Assembly: GCA_902522865.1 (NCBI GenBank)
Contig: CABYXC010000007.1
Span: forward strand, 1 to 64,000
Length of the DNA stretch: 64,000 bases
DNA from: an uncultured Alphaproteobacteria bacterium
GTDB taxonomy: Bacteria > Pseudomonadota > Alphaproteobacteria > HIMB59 > GCA-002718135
Direction: 5' to 3'
Numbering within the stretch: position 1 is the stretch's first letter; every line of letters begins with the position of its first letter. Of the stretch, positions 36,378 to 44,269 are shown one piece after another. Both the position numbers and the translations under genes were made by a program. The notes under the pieces were generated by a model, which worked only from the letters and a program-made list of their open reading frames with translations, made no database searches and was not told the DNA's origin.

Positions 36378-38188
36378 TTAATAACCTGATTTGTAAAATT
36401 TTCTAAATTTTTATTCATTTCTTCATCTGGTAGATGAAAACTTTTAATTGTCTCTTTCCAATCTAGTTTTGAATAGTCATCATATTTGTTAACAAAATAT
36501 TCATTTTCTTTTAAATTAATTTCATTATCTTTTTCTTTCAATGAAAATAAGAGAAATACCCAAGATCGTGGTTCCAACTCTTTAATTTTTTGAGCTTGAG
36601 TTATACAAACATCATAATCCTTTTTACAAAAATAACCTAAGACAAGATCTCTATATCTGTTATCTGATGTTTTTTGACCGGCAGGTATAGGATCTAATTC
36701 AAGTGCTTTATGAAGTAATTCTAATCCTTGATCAATTTTTTTATTTCTTACTAATATTTCACCGTAAACTGCAAGTACTCTTGGATCATTTGGATTCATA
36801 GAGTAGGCAATCTTTCCGTGTTCTTCTGATTCCTCATATTTTTTTTGCATTAAGGAAATAGCTGAGCTAATTCTTCTTACTTCATAATCGTTCTCATCAT
36901 GCTCTAAACTTTTCTCAATATGATGAAAAATCATTTTCATCATTTTATCATTATCTTCATAATATTGTTTACCTAGGCCACCACCAATTGTACAAGCTTT
37001 AAGGGAGTGTGCTCTTGCATTTGTTTCATCTTGTTCGATAGCTTTATCAAAGTGAAATAAAGCCTTATCATTATGTTCTTTTGCTGATGATTGTCTAAGC
37101 CAATGATATCTTCCAATAACTAAATTTTCATATGAATTTAAATTATCAGTAGGTTTTCTTTTTATATTTTGTAAATTTGTAAGTTCTATATTACCTAATA
37201 ATTCTTTTGATATCTTTTGTACAATTTCATCTTGAATATCAAAAATGTCTTCAAGAACTCTATCATATCGATCTCCCCATATAATGGAACCATCTTTTGC
37301 ATTAGTTAAATCTACTGCTACTCTTAATCTATTACCAGCTGATCTAATATTTCCACCAACTAAAAAGTCTATTTTATGTTTTTTTGCAAATGTAAGTGCG
37401 TCTTCATTACTTTTATCATGATCGTCACATGTTTTTTTTGATACAACATCAAATTCTTTCATTCTGGAAAACTCTATAATTAAATCACCTGTAATAGCCT
37501 CTACCAAAAATTCACTATCATCATTTTTACTCACATTCTTAAATGTAAGTATTGCTATTTTTGGTTGTGAAGAATTTCGTGAAATAGTTACATTATCATC
37601 TTTTTTATTATTTTCATCTTCATTCTTTTCCTCATTAACTTCTTCAGAGAAAAAATCATCTTCATCAATTTTTAAACCTTTTACTTTGAAAACTTCGAAC
37701 TCATCGCTTATATTTTTTAGTTTTCTTGTACCATCAGCTTCTATTGAATAATCAATTCTTTTATCAACTTGATCTTTGACAATTTTTGAAACAAGAATTT
37801 TACCTGGCTCACTTTGACTTTCTAGTCTTGCAGCAATATTGACTCCTGAGCCCATAATATTATTATTTTCTACAATCACATCATCAACATGAATACCAAC
37901 TCTCCAGTTTAATTGTAACTTAGTTAAAGAATGTTCATTTCTTTCATATAATTTATCCTGGAATTCAATAGCAGCTTTTACGCACTGTACAGGACTTGGG
38001 AATTCAGCAACAACAGAGTCACCAGCAGTTGAAAAAATTTTACCACCAAATTTAGCTATAACTTCATCAATTATTTTTCTGCATTCGTTAAGGTTGGTGA
38101 GTGTAAGCTCTTCGCTCTCCTCCATGTGTTTACTAAAATTTACACAGTCGGTAGCAAGAATGGTTGCTAATTTTCTTTCAGAATTCAT
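36374..38188 (-). CDS. Class III nucleotide cyclase with TolB-like and TPR regions
   Basis: A 604-residue protein. The N-terminal cyclase domain (about 5-175) has metal aspartates D14 (ATDCVNFS) and D57 (TAGDSVVAEF), so activity is likely. An acidic linker (about 180-205) leads to a TolB-N/FlgO-like alpha-beta domain (QPKIAILTFKNVS onward) and then TPR-like helices to the C-terminus. This layout is common in alphaproteobacterial cyclases. Residue patterns suggest it is soluble. It probably supplies the ligand for the channel at 33932. Its stop overlaps the K+ channel stop by 4 bases. Confidence 0.88.
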   Translation of the reverse strand: MNSERKLATILATDCVNFSKHMEESEELTLTNLNECRKIIDEVIAKFGGKIFSTAGDSVVAEFPSPVQCVKAAIEFQDKLYERNEHSLTKLQLNWRVGIHVDDVIVENNNIMGSGVNIAARLESQSEPGKILVSKIVKDQVDKRIDYSIEADGTRKLKNISDEFEVFKVKGLKIDEDDFFSEEVNEEKNEDENNKKDDNVTISRNSSQPKIAILTFKNVSKNDDSEFLVEAITGDLIIEFSRMKEFDVVSKKTCDDHDKSNEDALTFAKKHKIDFLVGGNIRSAGNRLRVAVDLTNAKDGSIIWGDRYDRVLEDIFDIQDEIVQKISKELLGNIELTNLQNIKRKPTDNLNSYENLVIGRYHWLRQSSAKEHNDKALFHFDKAIEQDETNARAHSLKACTIGGGLGKQYYEDNDKMMKMIFHHIEKSLEHDENDYEVRRISSAISLMQKKYEESEEHGKIAYSMNPNDPRVLAVYGEILVRNKKIDQGLELLHKALELDPIPAGQKTSDNRYRDLVLGYFCKKDYDVCITQAQKIKELEPRSWVFLLFSLKEKDNEINLKENEYFVNKYDDYSKLDWKETIKSFHLPDEEMNKNLENFTNQVIN

Positions 38189-38224
38189 ATGTTTTTTTTA
38201 ACTAAATTTTTTTTAAAATACCAG

Positions 38225-38234
38225 CCAAATTTGG
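38225..38234. promoter_or_regulatory. Palindrome in the gap between cyclase and membrane-protein pair
   Basis: CCAAATTTGG is a perfect 10-bp palindrome, flanked by TACC and TAAC, in the 112-bp divergent gap between the cyclase at 38188 and the membrane-protein gene at 38301. It could be an operator for either side. No regulator in the window can be tied to it. Confidence 0.3.
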
Positions 38235-38300
38235 TAACTATTGTCACAGAATCTTAAAAAACAAATATATATATTTAAACAATTTTTATAGGAGGCTTTT

Positions 38301-38717
38301 ATGGTTGAGAGTTTTAATGGAATTTTTTATTTAATTTTATACATAATTAACATTGCGTTAGCTGGTTATTACTCATTTACATTTTTATTTAATAAAGAAA
38401 AAGAATTTGCAAAATATAACACTGACTCAAGTGCTGCACCTGCAGCGAATTTTGGAATTTTTTGGGTTACTGCCTTTTTCTTTGTTGGTCTTTATATTTT
38501 ATTTACTGGACCTGAAGGTACTTGGCCTTTCTTTATAATTAACGTTATTGTCTTTGCAATGGCAACTGTCTACAATTTTTGTTTTCATTTTAAAATAGCT
38601 TTCCTATTCGGAAGAGATAAGGTTAATTCGACAATAGAACAGCCAATTGTATCAGCAGTAGTTCTAGTATTAAACTTAATTATAATTTATGGTTTATCTG
38701 ATAAAATTTATCTATAA
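38301..38717 (+). CDS. Four-helix membrane protein of unknown function, copy 1
   Basis: A 138-residue protein with four hydrophobic helices and short loops. It begins VESFNGIFYLILYIINIALAGYYSF and is paralogous to the next gene, which starts VENFGGTLNLVLFLLNLLGISYYGF. I do not recognise the family. A strong AGGAGG lies at about 38291-38296, unusual for this genome where many genes lack one, suggesting high expression. The next gene follows after 20 bases with AAAAGGAG before it, and a terminator closes the pair. Confidence 0.75.
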   Translation: MVESFNGIFYLILYIINIALAGYYSFTFLFNKEKEFAKYNTDSSAAPAANFGIFWVTAFFFVGLYILFTGPEGTWPFFIINVIVFAMATVYNFCFHFKIAFLFGRDKVNSTIEQPIVSAVVLVLNLIIIYGLSDKIYL

Positions 38718-38737
38718 TAATTTTAAAAGGAGTAATT

Positions 38738-39148
38738 ATGGTTGAAAATTTTGGAGGTACTTTAAATCTAGTTTTATTTTTACTTAATTTATTAGGTATA
38801 TCTTACTATGGTTTCCTAACTGTATTTTCACCAAATTCACTTGTTACAAGATATGATTTAGGAGAAAAAGCTTTGCCAATTGTAAGAATCATAGGGACAT
38901 TTATTGTGCCAATAGTAATAATTGGAATTTGGATATTATTTAGAGAAAATGGACCTCAATCTTGCTGGATATTTTTTGTAAACGGATTTTTACTTTCTTT
39001 TGCTCAAGTGATTTTAAGTTGGGCCCAAAGATTAAAATTTATAGACCCGGATGCAAAAAGTGATTTCGCTGATGAAGTAATAGGGCATGTATTTTTATTT
39101 GTATCAATATATCTTATTTATAATATGTCAGATATAATTTATATGTAA
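38738..39148 (+). CDS. Four-helix membrane protein of unknown function, copy 2
   Basis: A 136-residue four-helix membrane protein related to the preceding gene: both have an N-terminal helix ending in YY, a polar stretch with a conserved tyrosine (KYNTD versus RYDLG), a second and third helix around WPFFIINVIVF or CWIFFVNGFLL, and a final helix ending SD.IY. They may form a heteromer. It has the ribosome-binding site AAAAGGAG. A hairpin with a U-run follows directly. Confidence 0.75.
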   Translation: MVENFGGTLNLVLFLLNLLGISYYGFLTVFSPNSLVTRYDLGEKALPIVRIIGTFIVPIVIIGIWILFRENGPQSCWIFFVNGFLLSFAQVILSWAQRLKFIDPDAKSDFADEVIGHVFLFVSIYLIYNMSDIIYM

Positions 39149-39150
39149 CT

Positions 39151-39178
39151 AAAAGCTGGGATTCAATTCCCAGCTTTT
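39151..39178. terminator. Bidirectional rho-independent terminator
   Basis: An 11-bp stem (39151-39161 with 39168-39178) encloses a 6-base loop. The stem has four A at one end and four T at the other, so it gives a U-tract in either direction. It sits 2 bases after the plus-strand membrane-protein gene and 1 base before the end of the minus-strand peroxiredoxin-like gene, so it serves both. Confidence 0.9.
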
Positions 39179-39179
39179 A

Positions 39180-39719
39180 TCAATTTAAAGAAAATTCTTT
39201 TACTTTATTAAATGCAAAATGATCCGCAGCATGTTTTTTTGCATATAAAACTTCTTCCACAATACCTTCTTCATTAATCATTATATCAGTAACTCCAGTA
39301 TTAAAATAACCTCCAAGAGGAATAGGCATAAATCCTCTAATTAATGCAGGAAGAATTGCAAAAGTCTTATATAAAACTGCTAACAATAATTTACTCCAGG
39401 ATCTTTCAATTTCATATCTTTCGAAATATTTAAAATTTTCATCAGCTAATACAGTGAATGGAGTAGGGCCATGCTTTTTCATATTTGATTTTAATAAACT
39501 CACACTAGAATGAAAAATTCCTACGTGAGTAAAATTTGGTCCAAATTCATTATATCTTTTGTTGAATTCTAATAATCTTAAATTACAAAATGTACACCCA
39601 GCAACTCTGTAAAAAGTAAGTAAAACTTTCTTACCCTTTGTTTCTGAAAAATTAAATACTGAACCATCTTGTGTTGGCAGAGTAATTTCATCAATTTTAT
39701 CACCTTTTTTTATCTTCAT
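39180..39719 (-). CDS. Peroxiredoxin-like (AhpC/TSA, Redoxin) protein
   Basis: A 179-residue thioredoxin-fold protein. It has the LPTQDGSVFNFSETKGKKVLLTFYR start of the AhpC/TSA family and a C42-T-F-C45 pair in AGCTFC where peroxiredoxins usually have a single peroxidatic cysteine. A hydrophobic patch around residues 110-135 (LLLAVLYKTFAILPALIRG) is longer than in typical peroxiredoxins. Activity as a thiol peroxidase or disulfide reductase is plausible. It stands alone, ending at the shared terminator. Confidence 0.8.
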   Translation of the reverse strand: MKIKKGDKIDEITLPTQDGSVFNFSETKGKKVLLTFYRVAGCTFCNLRLLEFNKRYNEFGPNFTHVGIFHSSVSLLKSNMKKHGPTPFTVLADENFKYFERYEIERSWSKLLLAVLYKTFAILPALIRGFMPIPLGGYFNTGVTDIMINEEGIVEEVLYAKKHAADHFAFNKVKEFSLN

Positions 39720-39806
39720 TATTTACTTTTTAATTTATGTTAACTTATACGCAATTAATTACATAAATATTAAATTTTTATTGTAATTTAAGATTGAGAA
39801 AGATGT

Positions 39807-40511
39807 TTATCTTGTGTCATATTGATATTTTTTAATCATTATATCGATATTTATCTTATCCTCTTTCAACTCAAGAATTCCTAATCGCCCAATTAACTTT
39901 ATTTTATAGAGATTTTTTAAAACTTGATAATGTCTTCTAAATTTAAAATCATCAAGAATAATTTTCGGACGAATATCATGAATTTTGCAAAATTTAAAAA
40001 TATATAAGCAGCATAAAACTCTATAGCGAGAGTCAACAAGTATAGTATCGGGAAAAATATTCTTATTAAATATTTTAAATATACTATTAGCAAATTTTTT
40101 TGCTCTACCATTTAAATAATATTTTCTAATGAAAGAAAAAACTGGTGTCGAAAAAAAATAAACAACACCCAAATTATTTAAATAATAATTTTTTATCTTA
40201 TGAGTTTTCATATATCGATAAAATGATAAATCTGTTTCAACTGAATAACTTTGAATATTTAATTTCTTCGCTAATAGAGTAGACGATCCAGATCCATATT
40301 CAAAAAATATGTTTGATACTTTAAGCTTTTTAGTGATGTAATCATTAGCATCTTTGCTGCCAAAATTAATATTACTAGTGATTTTATAATCTTTAATTTT
40401 TTTAGATTTATATCTAAGTAAATGGTAAGGGGTATAGAAAACTCGTACCAAATAAAATGGAATAAGAATTGCGTCAACCGAATAACTTCTCAACAAGTCC
40501 ATATTTCTCAT
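39807..40511 (-). CDS. Class I SAM-methyltransferase-like protein
   Basis: A 234-residue protein. FFEYGSGSSTLLAKKL (about residues 69-84) resembles motif I of Rossmann methyltransferases, followed by SVETDLSFY for motif II, and TILVDSRYRVLCCLYIFKF for a later strand. The segment ending RPKIILDDF completes the sheet. This pattern is seen in an uncharacterised methyltransferase-like family in alphaproteobacteria, sometimes near glycosyltransferases. Lysine and tyrosine content is high. No neighbours hint at the substrate. Confidence 0.6.
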   Translation of the reverse strand: MRNMDLLRSYSVDAILIPFYLVRVFYTPYHLLRYKSKKIKDYKITSNINFGSKDANDYITKKLKVSNIFFEYGSGSSTLLAKKLNIQSYSVETDLSFYRYMKTHKIKNYYLNNLGVVYFFSTPVFSFIRKYYLNGRAKKFANSIFKIFNKNIFPDTILVDSRYRVLCCLYIFKFCKIHDIRPKIILDDFKFRRHYQVLKNLYKIKLIGRLGILELKEDKINIDIMIKKYQYDTR

Positions 40512-40579
40512 ATTTTTTTTTATAATATTTAATTGTTAAATATCTATAAATTTTTCTTAAGTTTGCTATAAGTTTTTGT

Positions 40580-41002
40580 ATGACTCTTGTTTTTGTTAAG
40601 TTTGTTCATTACCTAGCTATAGTCTTCTCTGGTGGAGTGCTAGTAGGTGGTGGTGTAATTCAATCTGTTTATACAAAAGCTAATCAAGTTCCTGATTCAA
40701 TTACAGCAAAAATATTAAAATTACTTGGCTATATAGGACTAATATCTCTGGTTATATTATGGATATCAGGAATTATATTATCAATTAATCTATATGGAGG
40801 CTTTATTATTAATAGCGCATTTACAATAAAAATTGTTGCGGCAGGCTTACTTTTAGGGCTATCTGCTTTTATTAATTTTCATGTTTTTAATTCCTCTAAA
40901 AATAATATACCACCTAATAAAACCATAATGAAAATAGCTACAATGAGTGGAAGAGGGCTGTTACTAATAATTTTAATTACAGCAGCAATTGCTTTTAGTT
41001 AA
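40580..41002 (+). CDS. Four-helix membrane protein, unknown function
   Basis: A 140-residue membrane protein with four helices. The N-terminal KFVHYLAIVFSGGVLVGGG, with a histidine in the first helix, and the later FHVFNSSKNN resemble small CopD/DUF2269-like haem or metal membrane proteins, but the match is weak and I would not name it. It is transcribed alone, convergent to the recombinase gene one base away. Confidence 0.65.
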   Translation: MTLVFVKFVHYLAIVFSGGVLVGGGVIQSVYTKANQVPDSITAKILKLLGYIGLISLVILWISGIILSINLYGGFIINSAFTIKIVAAGLLLGLSAFINFHVFNSSKNNIPPNKTIMKIATMSGRGLLLIILITAAIAFS

Positions 41003-41003
41003 T

Positions 41004-42062
41004 TTATAATTTTTTTGCAGCACTTGTTTCTTTTATATTTGTTAATTTTGTATACCTGTCTATCATTTGTGTAGTTTTATGACCACTTTGCGCCATGATT
41101 TCATGAGTGGGTACACCATTCATTCTAGCTTGTGTTATTGATCCTATTCTTAGGCTATGCCCGGATATTTCATTGCAATTTTCAATACCAGCTTTCTCAG
41201 CTCTCTTCTTTAAAATCAAAACAAAACTTGTGTCAGTCAAACTTACTTTTTGATTTTTATTATTAAGAATATATTTCTCAATATTATTAGCTTTATTTAT
41301 TTTATAGAACAGGGGGCCTTGATCAATTAAAGCAACTTCTAACCAATCCTTTAAAGCTTTTACTGGACAGTAATCATTTTCAGTTTTCGGAAGATATATC
41401 ATTCTCCCTTCACCTTTTTGATCAGTTTTAGAAAAAGGTATTAGTACTTGAACGCCATCTTCTTCAAAATTTAGATGTTCATATTTCATGCCTAGAAGCT
41501 CAGATCTTCTGCAAAAACTATAAAAACCAATCAATATAAGCGCTCTATCTCTTATGTTTCTATAATCTTCATTATCATTTGGAATTTTATCAATAATTTT
41601 TTCAATATCTGCTTTTAATAACTCTCTTGCTTGACCAGATTTACTATTTTTTTCATCTCTAACAATTGCACTAATTGTTTCAGAAATATTTGGGTTTTTT
41701 CTATCAAATTGAAATCCGTTAACTCTATATTTATAAGTAATAGATGCTAAAATTCTTTGTATAGTGGAAGCTTTGTAAGCAGTAGAAGAGTAGGGGTTAT
41801 TATTTACATTTTCTCTACCCGGCATGTTACTCGATCCTTTGAGTATTTTTGCCTCTGGATCTTCGTGAAGCCAATCCATATAATTTGCTGTTAATGCATA
41901 AGCACTATCTAGATCATCAACATCTAAAGGACTGCAATTATATTTATTTTTGCAATAATCGATGAATTTTAACCAATCTCCTTGATATTTATCTTGAGTG
42001 TTTTTGGCCTTAGATTTTTCCCTTAGTTTATGTACTTTATCATTAATTGTAATTTTGACCAT
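41004..42062 (-). CDS. Tyrosine-type site-specific recombinase
   Basis: A 352-residue tyrosine recombinase. The SAM-like core-binding domain is at about 20-135 and the catalytic domain at 150-345. The catalytic set is complete: R185 in CRRSELLG, K212, H302 and R305 in GHSLRIG, H328 in SGHKTTQ and Y337 in DRYTK. It is somewhat longer than XerC or XerD (about 300). A perfect inverted repeat with dif-like geometry lies 10 bases upstream of its start. No phage structural genes are nearby; Sir2 and a small helix-turn-helix gene follow on the other strand. It could be an element integrase or a dedicated Xer-like resolvase. Confidence 0.92.
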   Translation of the reverse strand: MVKITINDKVHKLREKSKAKNTQDKYQGDWLKFIDYCKNKYNCSPLDVDDLDSAYALTANYMDWLHEDPEAKILKGSSNMPGRENVNNNPYSSTAYKASTIQRILASITYKYRVNGFQFDRKNPNISETISAIVRDEKNSKSGQARELLKADIEKIIDKIPNDNEDYRNIRDRALILIGFYSFCRRSELLGMKYEHLNFEEDGVQVLIPFSKTDQKGEGRMIYLPKTENDYCPVKALKDWLEVALIDQGPLFYKINKANNIEKYILNNKNQKVSLTDTSFVLILKKRAEKAGIENCNEISGHSLRIGSITQARMNGVPTHEIMAQSGHKTTQMIDRYTKLTNIKETSAAKKL

Positions 42063-42069
42063 AATATTA

Positions 42070-42097
42070 TATTACGATAATTACAGTTATCGTAAAT
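42070..42097. other. dif-like recombination core site
   Basis: TTACGATAA (42072-42080) and TTATCGTAA (42087-42095) are exact reverse complements around a 6-base spacer (42081-42086). Extending to 11-bp arms gives the 11-6-11 layout of Xer dif sites, and the right arm TTATCGTAAAT matches the E. coli XerD arm TTATGTTAAAT at 9 of 11 positions. It begins 10 bases upstream of the recombinase start codon. It may be its recombination core or an autoregulatory operator. Confidence 0.55.
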
Positions 42098-42224
42098 AAT
42101 AGTCAAGTAATAAATATTATAACTATAAATCAGTATTTTATATATATTATTTAAATCTATTTCTAATATTACAAACTAGATATAGATTTTCACGTGTAAT
42201 AAAATACTGTATATAGTGTATCAA

Positions 42225-42950
42225 ATGGAACAATTACCGCAGATTTCAGCTGATTCCCAGATCTTTGTATTAACGGGTGCTGGTATAAGTAAAGAGTCTG
42301 GGATTGAAACATTTAGAGACTCTGATGGACTATGGAATAATCATAGAATTGAGGATGTTGCGAGTCCGGAAGGATTCCATAGAAACCCTACTCTTGTCTA
42401 TGATTTTTATAATAAACGTCGAAAAGAACTAAATTCAGGAATTAAGCCAAATAGGGCCCATATACTTCTTCATGAATTAGAAAAAACATATAAAATTCAT
42501 ATAGTTACACAAAATATCGATAATTTGCATGAGATCGGAGGATCATCATCAATAATTCACATGCACGGTGAGCTAAATAAAGCTAGATGTATTATGAATG
42601 ATAATCACGTATTTGAATGGCTAAAAGACTTAAATGAGACCCATAAATGCCCTAAATGCGGCTCTCAAATGAGACCTCACATTGTATGGTTTGGTGAAAT
42701 GCCTATGCAAATGGATGAAATTCATGATTTAGCTGAACGATCTAGTCTATTTGTTTCTATAGGCACTTCAGGACAAGTCTACCCTGCTGCCGGTTTCGTT
42801 TCGATGTTTAAAGATATGCGCAAACCAACAATTGAATTAAATCTTGAGCCATCAAGTAATCAAGATCAATTTGATTTTGCCATTCATAAACCTGCTACAG
42901 TTGCTGTTGAGGAATTTAAAAATTTACTTTTAAAAAATTTAAAAAACTAA
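42225..42950 (+). CDS. cobB: Sir2-family NAD-dependent protein deacylase (CobB type)
   Basis: A 241-residue sirtuin. It has GAGISKESGIETFRDSDGLW for NAD binding, TQNIDNLHE, the catalytic histidine in HMHGEL and the WFGEMP substrate loop. The zinc region keeps one cysteine in the first half and CPKC in the second, the same reduced pattern as I recall for E. coli CobB. The ATG at 42225 is preferred over a GTG three codons earlier, though both are possible. It removes acyl groups from lysines and links protein acylation to NAD. It diverges from the recombinase gene across about 160 bases. Confidence 0.92.
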   Translation: MEQLPQISADSQIFVLTGAGISKESGIETFRDSDGLWNNHRIEDVASPEGFHRNPTLVYDFYNKRRKELNSGIKPNRAHILLHELEKTYKIHIVTQNIDNLHEIGGSSSIIHMHGELNKARCIMNDNHVFEWLKDLNETHKCPKCGSQMRPHIVWFGEMPMQMDEIHDLAERSSLFVSIGTSGQVYPAAGFVSMFKDMRKPTIELNLEPSSNQDQFDFAIHKPATVAVEEFKNLLLKNLKN

Positions 42951-42999
42951 TTTATTCACATTATTATATTTTTTTAAACAATAAATTTTTTCTAGAACT

Positions 43000-43013
43000 T
43001 TCTTTATAAAGAA
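43000..43013. promoter_or_regulatory. 14-bp perfect palindrome upstream of the small helix-turn-helix gene
   Basis: TTCTTTATAAAGAA is a perfect 14-bp palindrome 20 bases before the ATG at 43034. Its location fits an operator, possibly for autoregulation by the helix-turn-helix protein encoded directly downstream. Confidence 0.45.
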
Positions 43014-43033
43014 TCATTCGCATTAATGTTTTT

Positions 43034-43489
43034 ATGACAAGAAAACGTCCTGATTACACTGAAGCGCGTAATTATTACATAAAAGGAGAGAGAAATGAGT
43101 ACCCTACTCTTCAAGATATCGCTACAGAATTCAATTATTCTTTATCAACACTAAGAAAACAAGCAGCAAACGAAGGGTGGCTGACAAAAAGAAAAGAAAG
43201 AATTGATCTAAAAGAAACAATAAAGATGAGAAAGGAATTTATGGGAAAAGCATCTAAGCTCACTAATGTTTCCTTCAATGCAATCAGTGCTGCAGAATAT
43301 ATAATCAATAAAATTCAAGAAGATCAAAAGCAAATTGATTTAGGAAATAAAATTTTTGATGTACACATAGCTACAAAGCAAATTTGGGCCTTAAATAATG
43401 CTATGAAACTTGTGGAAAGAAGTCAACAAACACTTGATGAGATTGAAAATGGACACATGTCCCCTCTTGATGATTTTTCGTTTTTATAA
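43034..43489 (+). CDS. Small helix-turn-helix protein, resembles phage terminase small-subunit N-termini
   Basis: A 151-residue basic protein. Residues about 8-50 (ARNYYIKGERNEYPTLQDIATEF, then NYSLSTLRKQAANEGW) form a helix-turn-helix like those in phage small terminase subunits and in some transposon regulators. The rest is helical with a long charged stretch. It lies 84 bases after the Sir2 gene, behind a palindrome, and close to a tyrosine recombinase, which hints at a remnant mobile element, but similar solitary proteins occur in streamlined marine genomes. Function unknown. Confidence 0.6.
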   Translation: MTRKRPDYTEARNYYIKGERNEYPTLQDIATEFNYSLSTLRKQAANEGWLTKRKERIDLKETIKMRKEFMGKASKLTNVSFNAISAAEYIINKIQEDQKQIDLGNKIFDVHIATKQIWALNNAMKLVERSQQTLDEIENGHMSPLDDFSFL

Positions 43490-43541
43490 TTTTTAACGAT
43501 TTAAAAAATTCTTCTACGAAACACAATTAATTTGAGTGAAC

Positions 43542-44078
43542 CTATTTTTTTAATATATGTAAGATGGCATATTTTCCAGATAAGACTGAAGAACTGAGTA
43601 TTGCATCATTATATTTTTTTTCAAATTCAATTTGTGGCAATGCTCCAAAGCTTTCTTTTATTTCTATATTTAGAGCATAAGCTTTAATATTATATACATG
43701 CATTCCGTGCGGTGGACATGGTCCATCATAATTTTCTTTATAATTACTGTTTTGGCCACTCTTGCCAATACCAATTTTACCATCTTTCATTGCAGGCAAT
43801 TCGTTCACGTCAGTTGGGATATCAAATAATACCCAATGAACCCAAATTTTACCTGCCAGGCTCATTGCATCTGGATCATCCATTATTAATACAATTGATT
43901 TAGCATTTTCAGGAACATTAGAGATATTTATTGGAATAGATGTATTCTCACCACCTCTTTTCTCACATGCATACTTTTTTGGAATACTCTCTCCATCTCC
44001 AAATGCTGGTGACGTTATTTCTATAGCATTACAACTAAAAGATAATAATAAAAGTGTTGATAAAAAATATTTAATCAT
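43542..44078 (-). CDS. YbhB/YbcL-family (PEBP-like) periplasmic protein
   Basis: A 178-residue phosphatidylethanolamine-binding-protein-like protein. I chose the ATG at 44078 since it begins directly with a signal peptide (MIKYFLSTLLLLSFSCNA); an upstream ATG adds six residues. Family marks are SPAFGDGESIPKKYAC, VLIMDDPDA, WVHWVLFDIP and GPCPPHGMHVYNIKAYAL, with the ligand-site DPDA and HW residues kept. The bacterial ligand is unknown. It is convergent to the helix-turn-helix gene. Confidence 0.9.
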   Translation of the reverse strand: MIKYFLSTLLLLSFSCNAIEITSPAFGDGESIPKKYACEKRGGENTSIPINISNVPENAKSIVLIMDDPDAMSLAGKIWVHWVLFDIPTDVNELPAMKDGKIGIGKSGQNSNYKENYDGPCPPHGMHVYNIKAYALNIEIKESFGALPQIEFEKKYNDAILSSSVLSGKYAILHILKK

Positions 44079-44269
44079 AATTTTACAATAAAACATTTTA
44101 TTAAATTAATATTAAACAAATATTAATAATAATTTTTAATAAAATTTAGATTCTTATCTGATTCTCATAAAATAGAATTTTTTGGACTTTAAAAAAAGTA
44201 TTATTATATAATTAATTAACACAAAAAATATATTTACCAATTAAAATTCATTAATAAAAAACATATTCT

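Noticed and set aside
38225-38300. CRP-type cAMP receptor site beside the cyclase group
   Set aside because: No TGTGA-N6-TCACA pair could be found; the palindrome CCAAATTTGG does not resemble it.
42225-42950. Incomplete zinc-cysteine set in the Sir2 protein
   Set aside because: I first took the single cysteine in the first half as a defect, but E. coli CobB has the same reduced pattern, so it is normal for this subgroup.
41004-43489. Complete prophage or integrated element
   Set aside because: There is a recombinase and a terminase-like small protein, but no capsid, tail, replication or tRNA att site, and neighbours are ordinary housekeeping-type genes.
42225-43489. Sir2-based anti-phage defence pair
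   Set aside because: The Sir2 protein is a short CobB-type deacylase with normal motifs and the next gene is not a known defence partner, so defence is not supported.
44097-44269. Small gene in the gap before the TIGR02466-type oxygenase gene
   Set aside because: All frames in this stretch are short and AT-only with no ribosome-binding site, so I see no gene.
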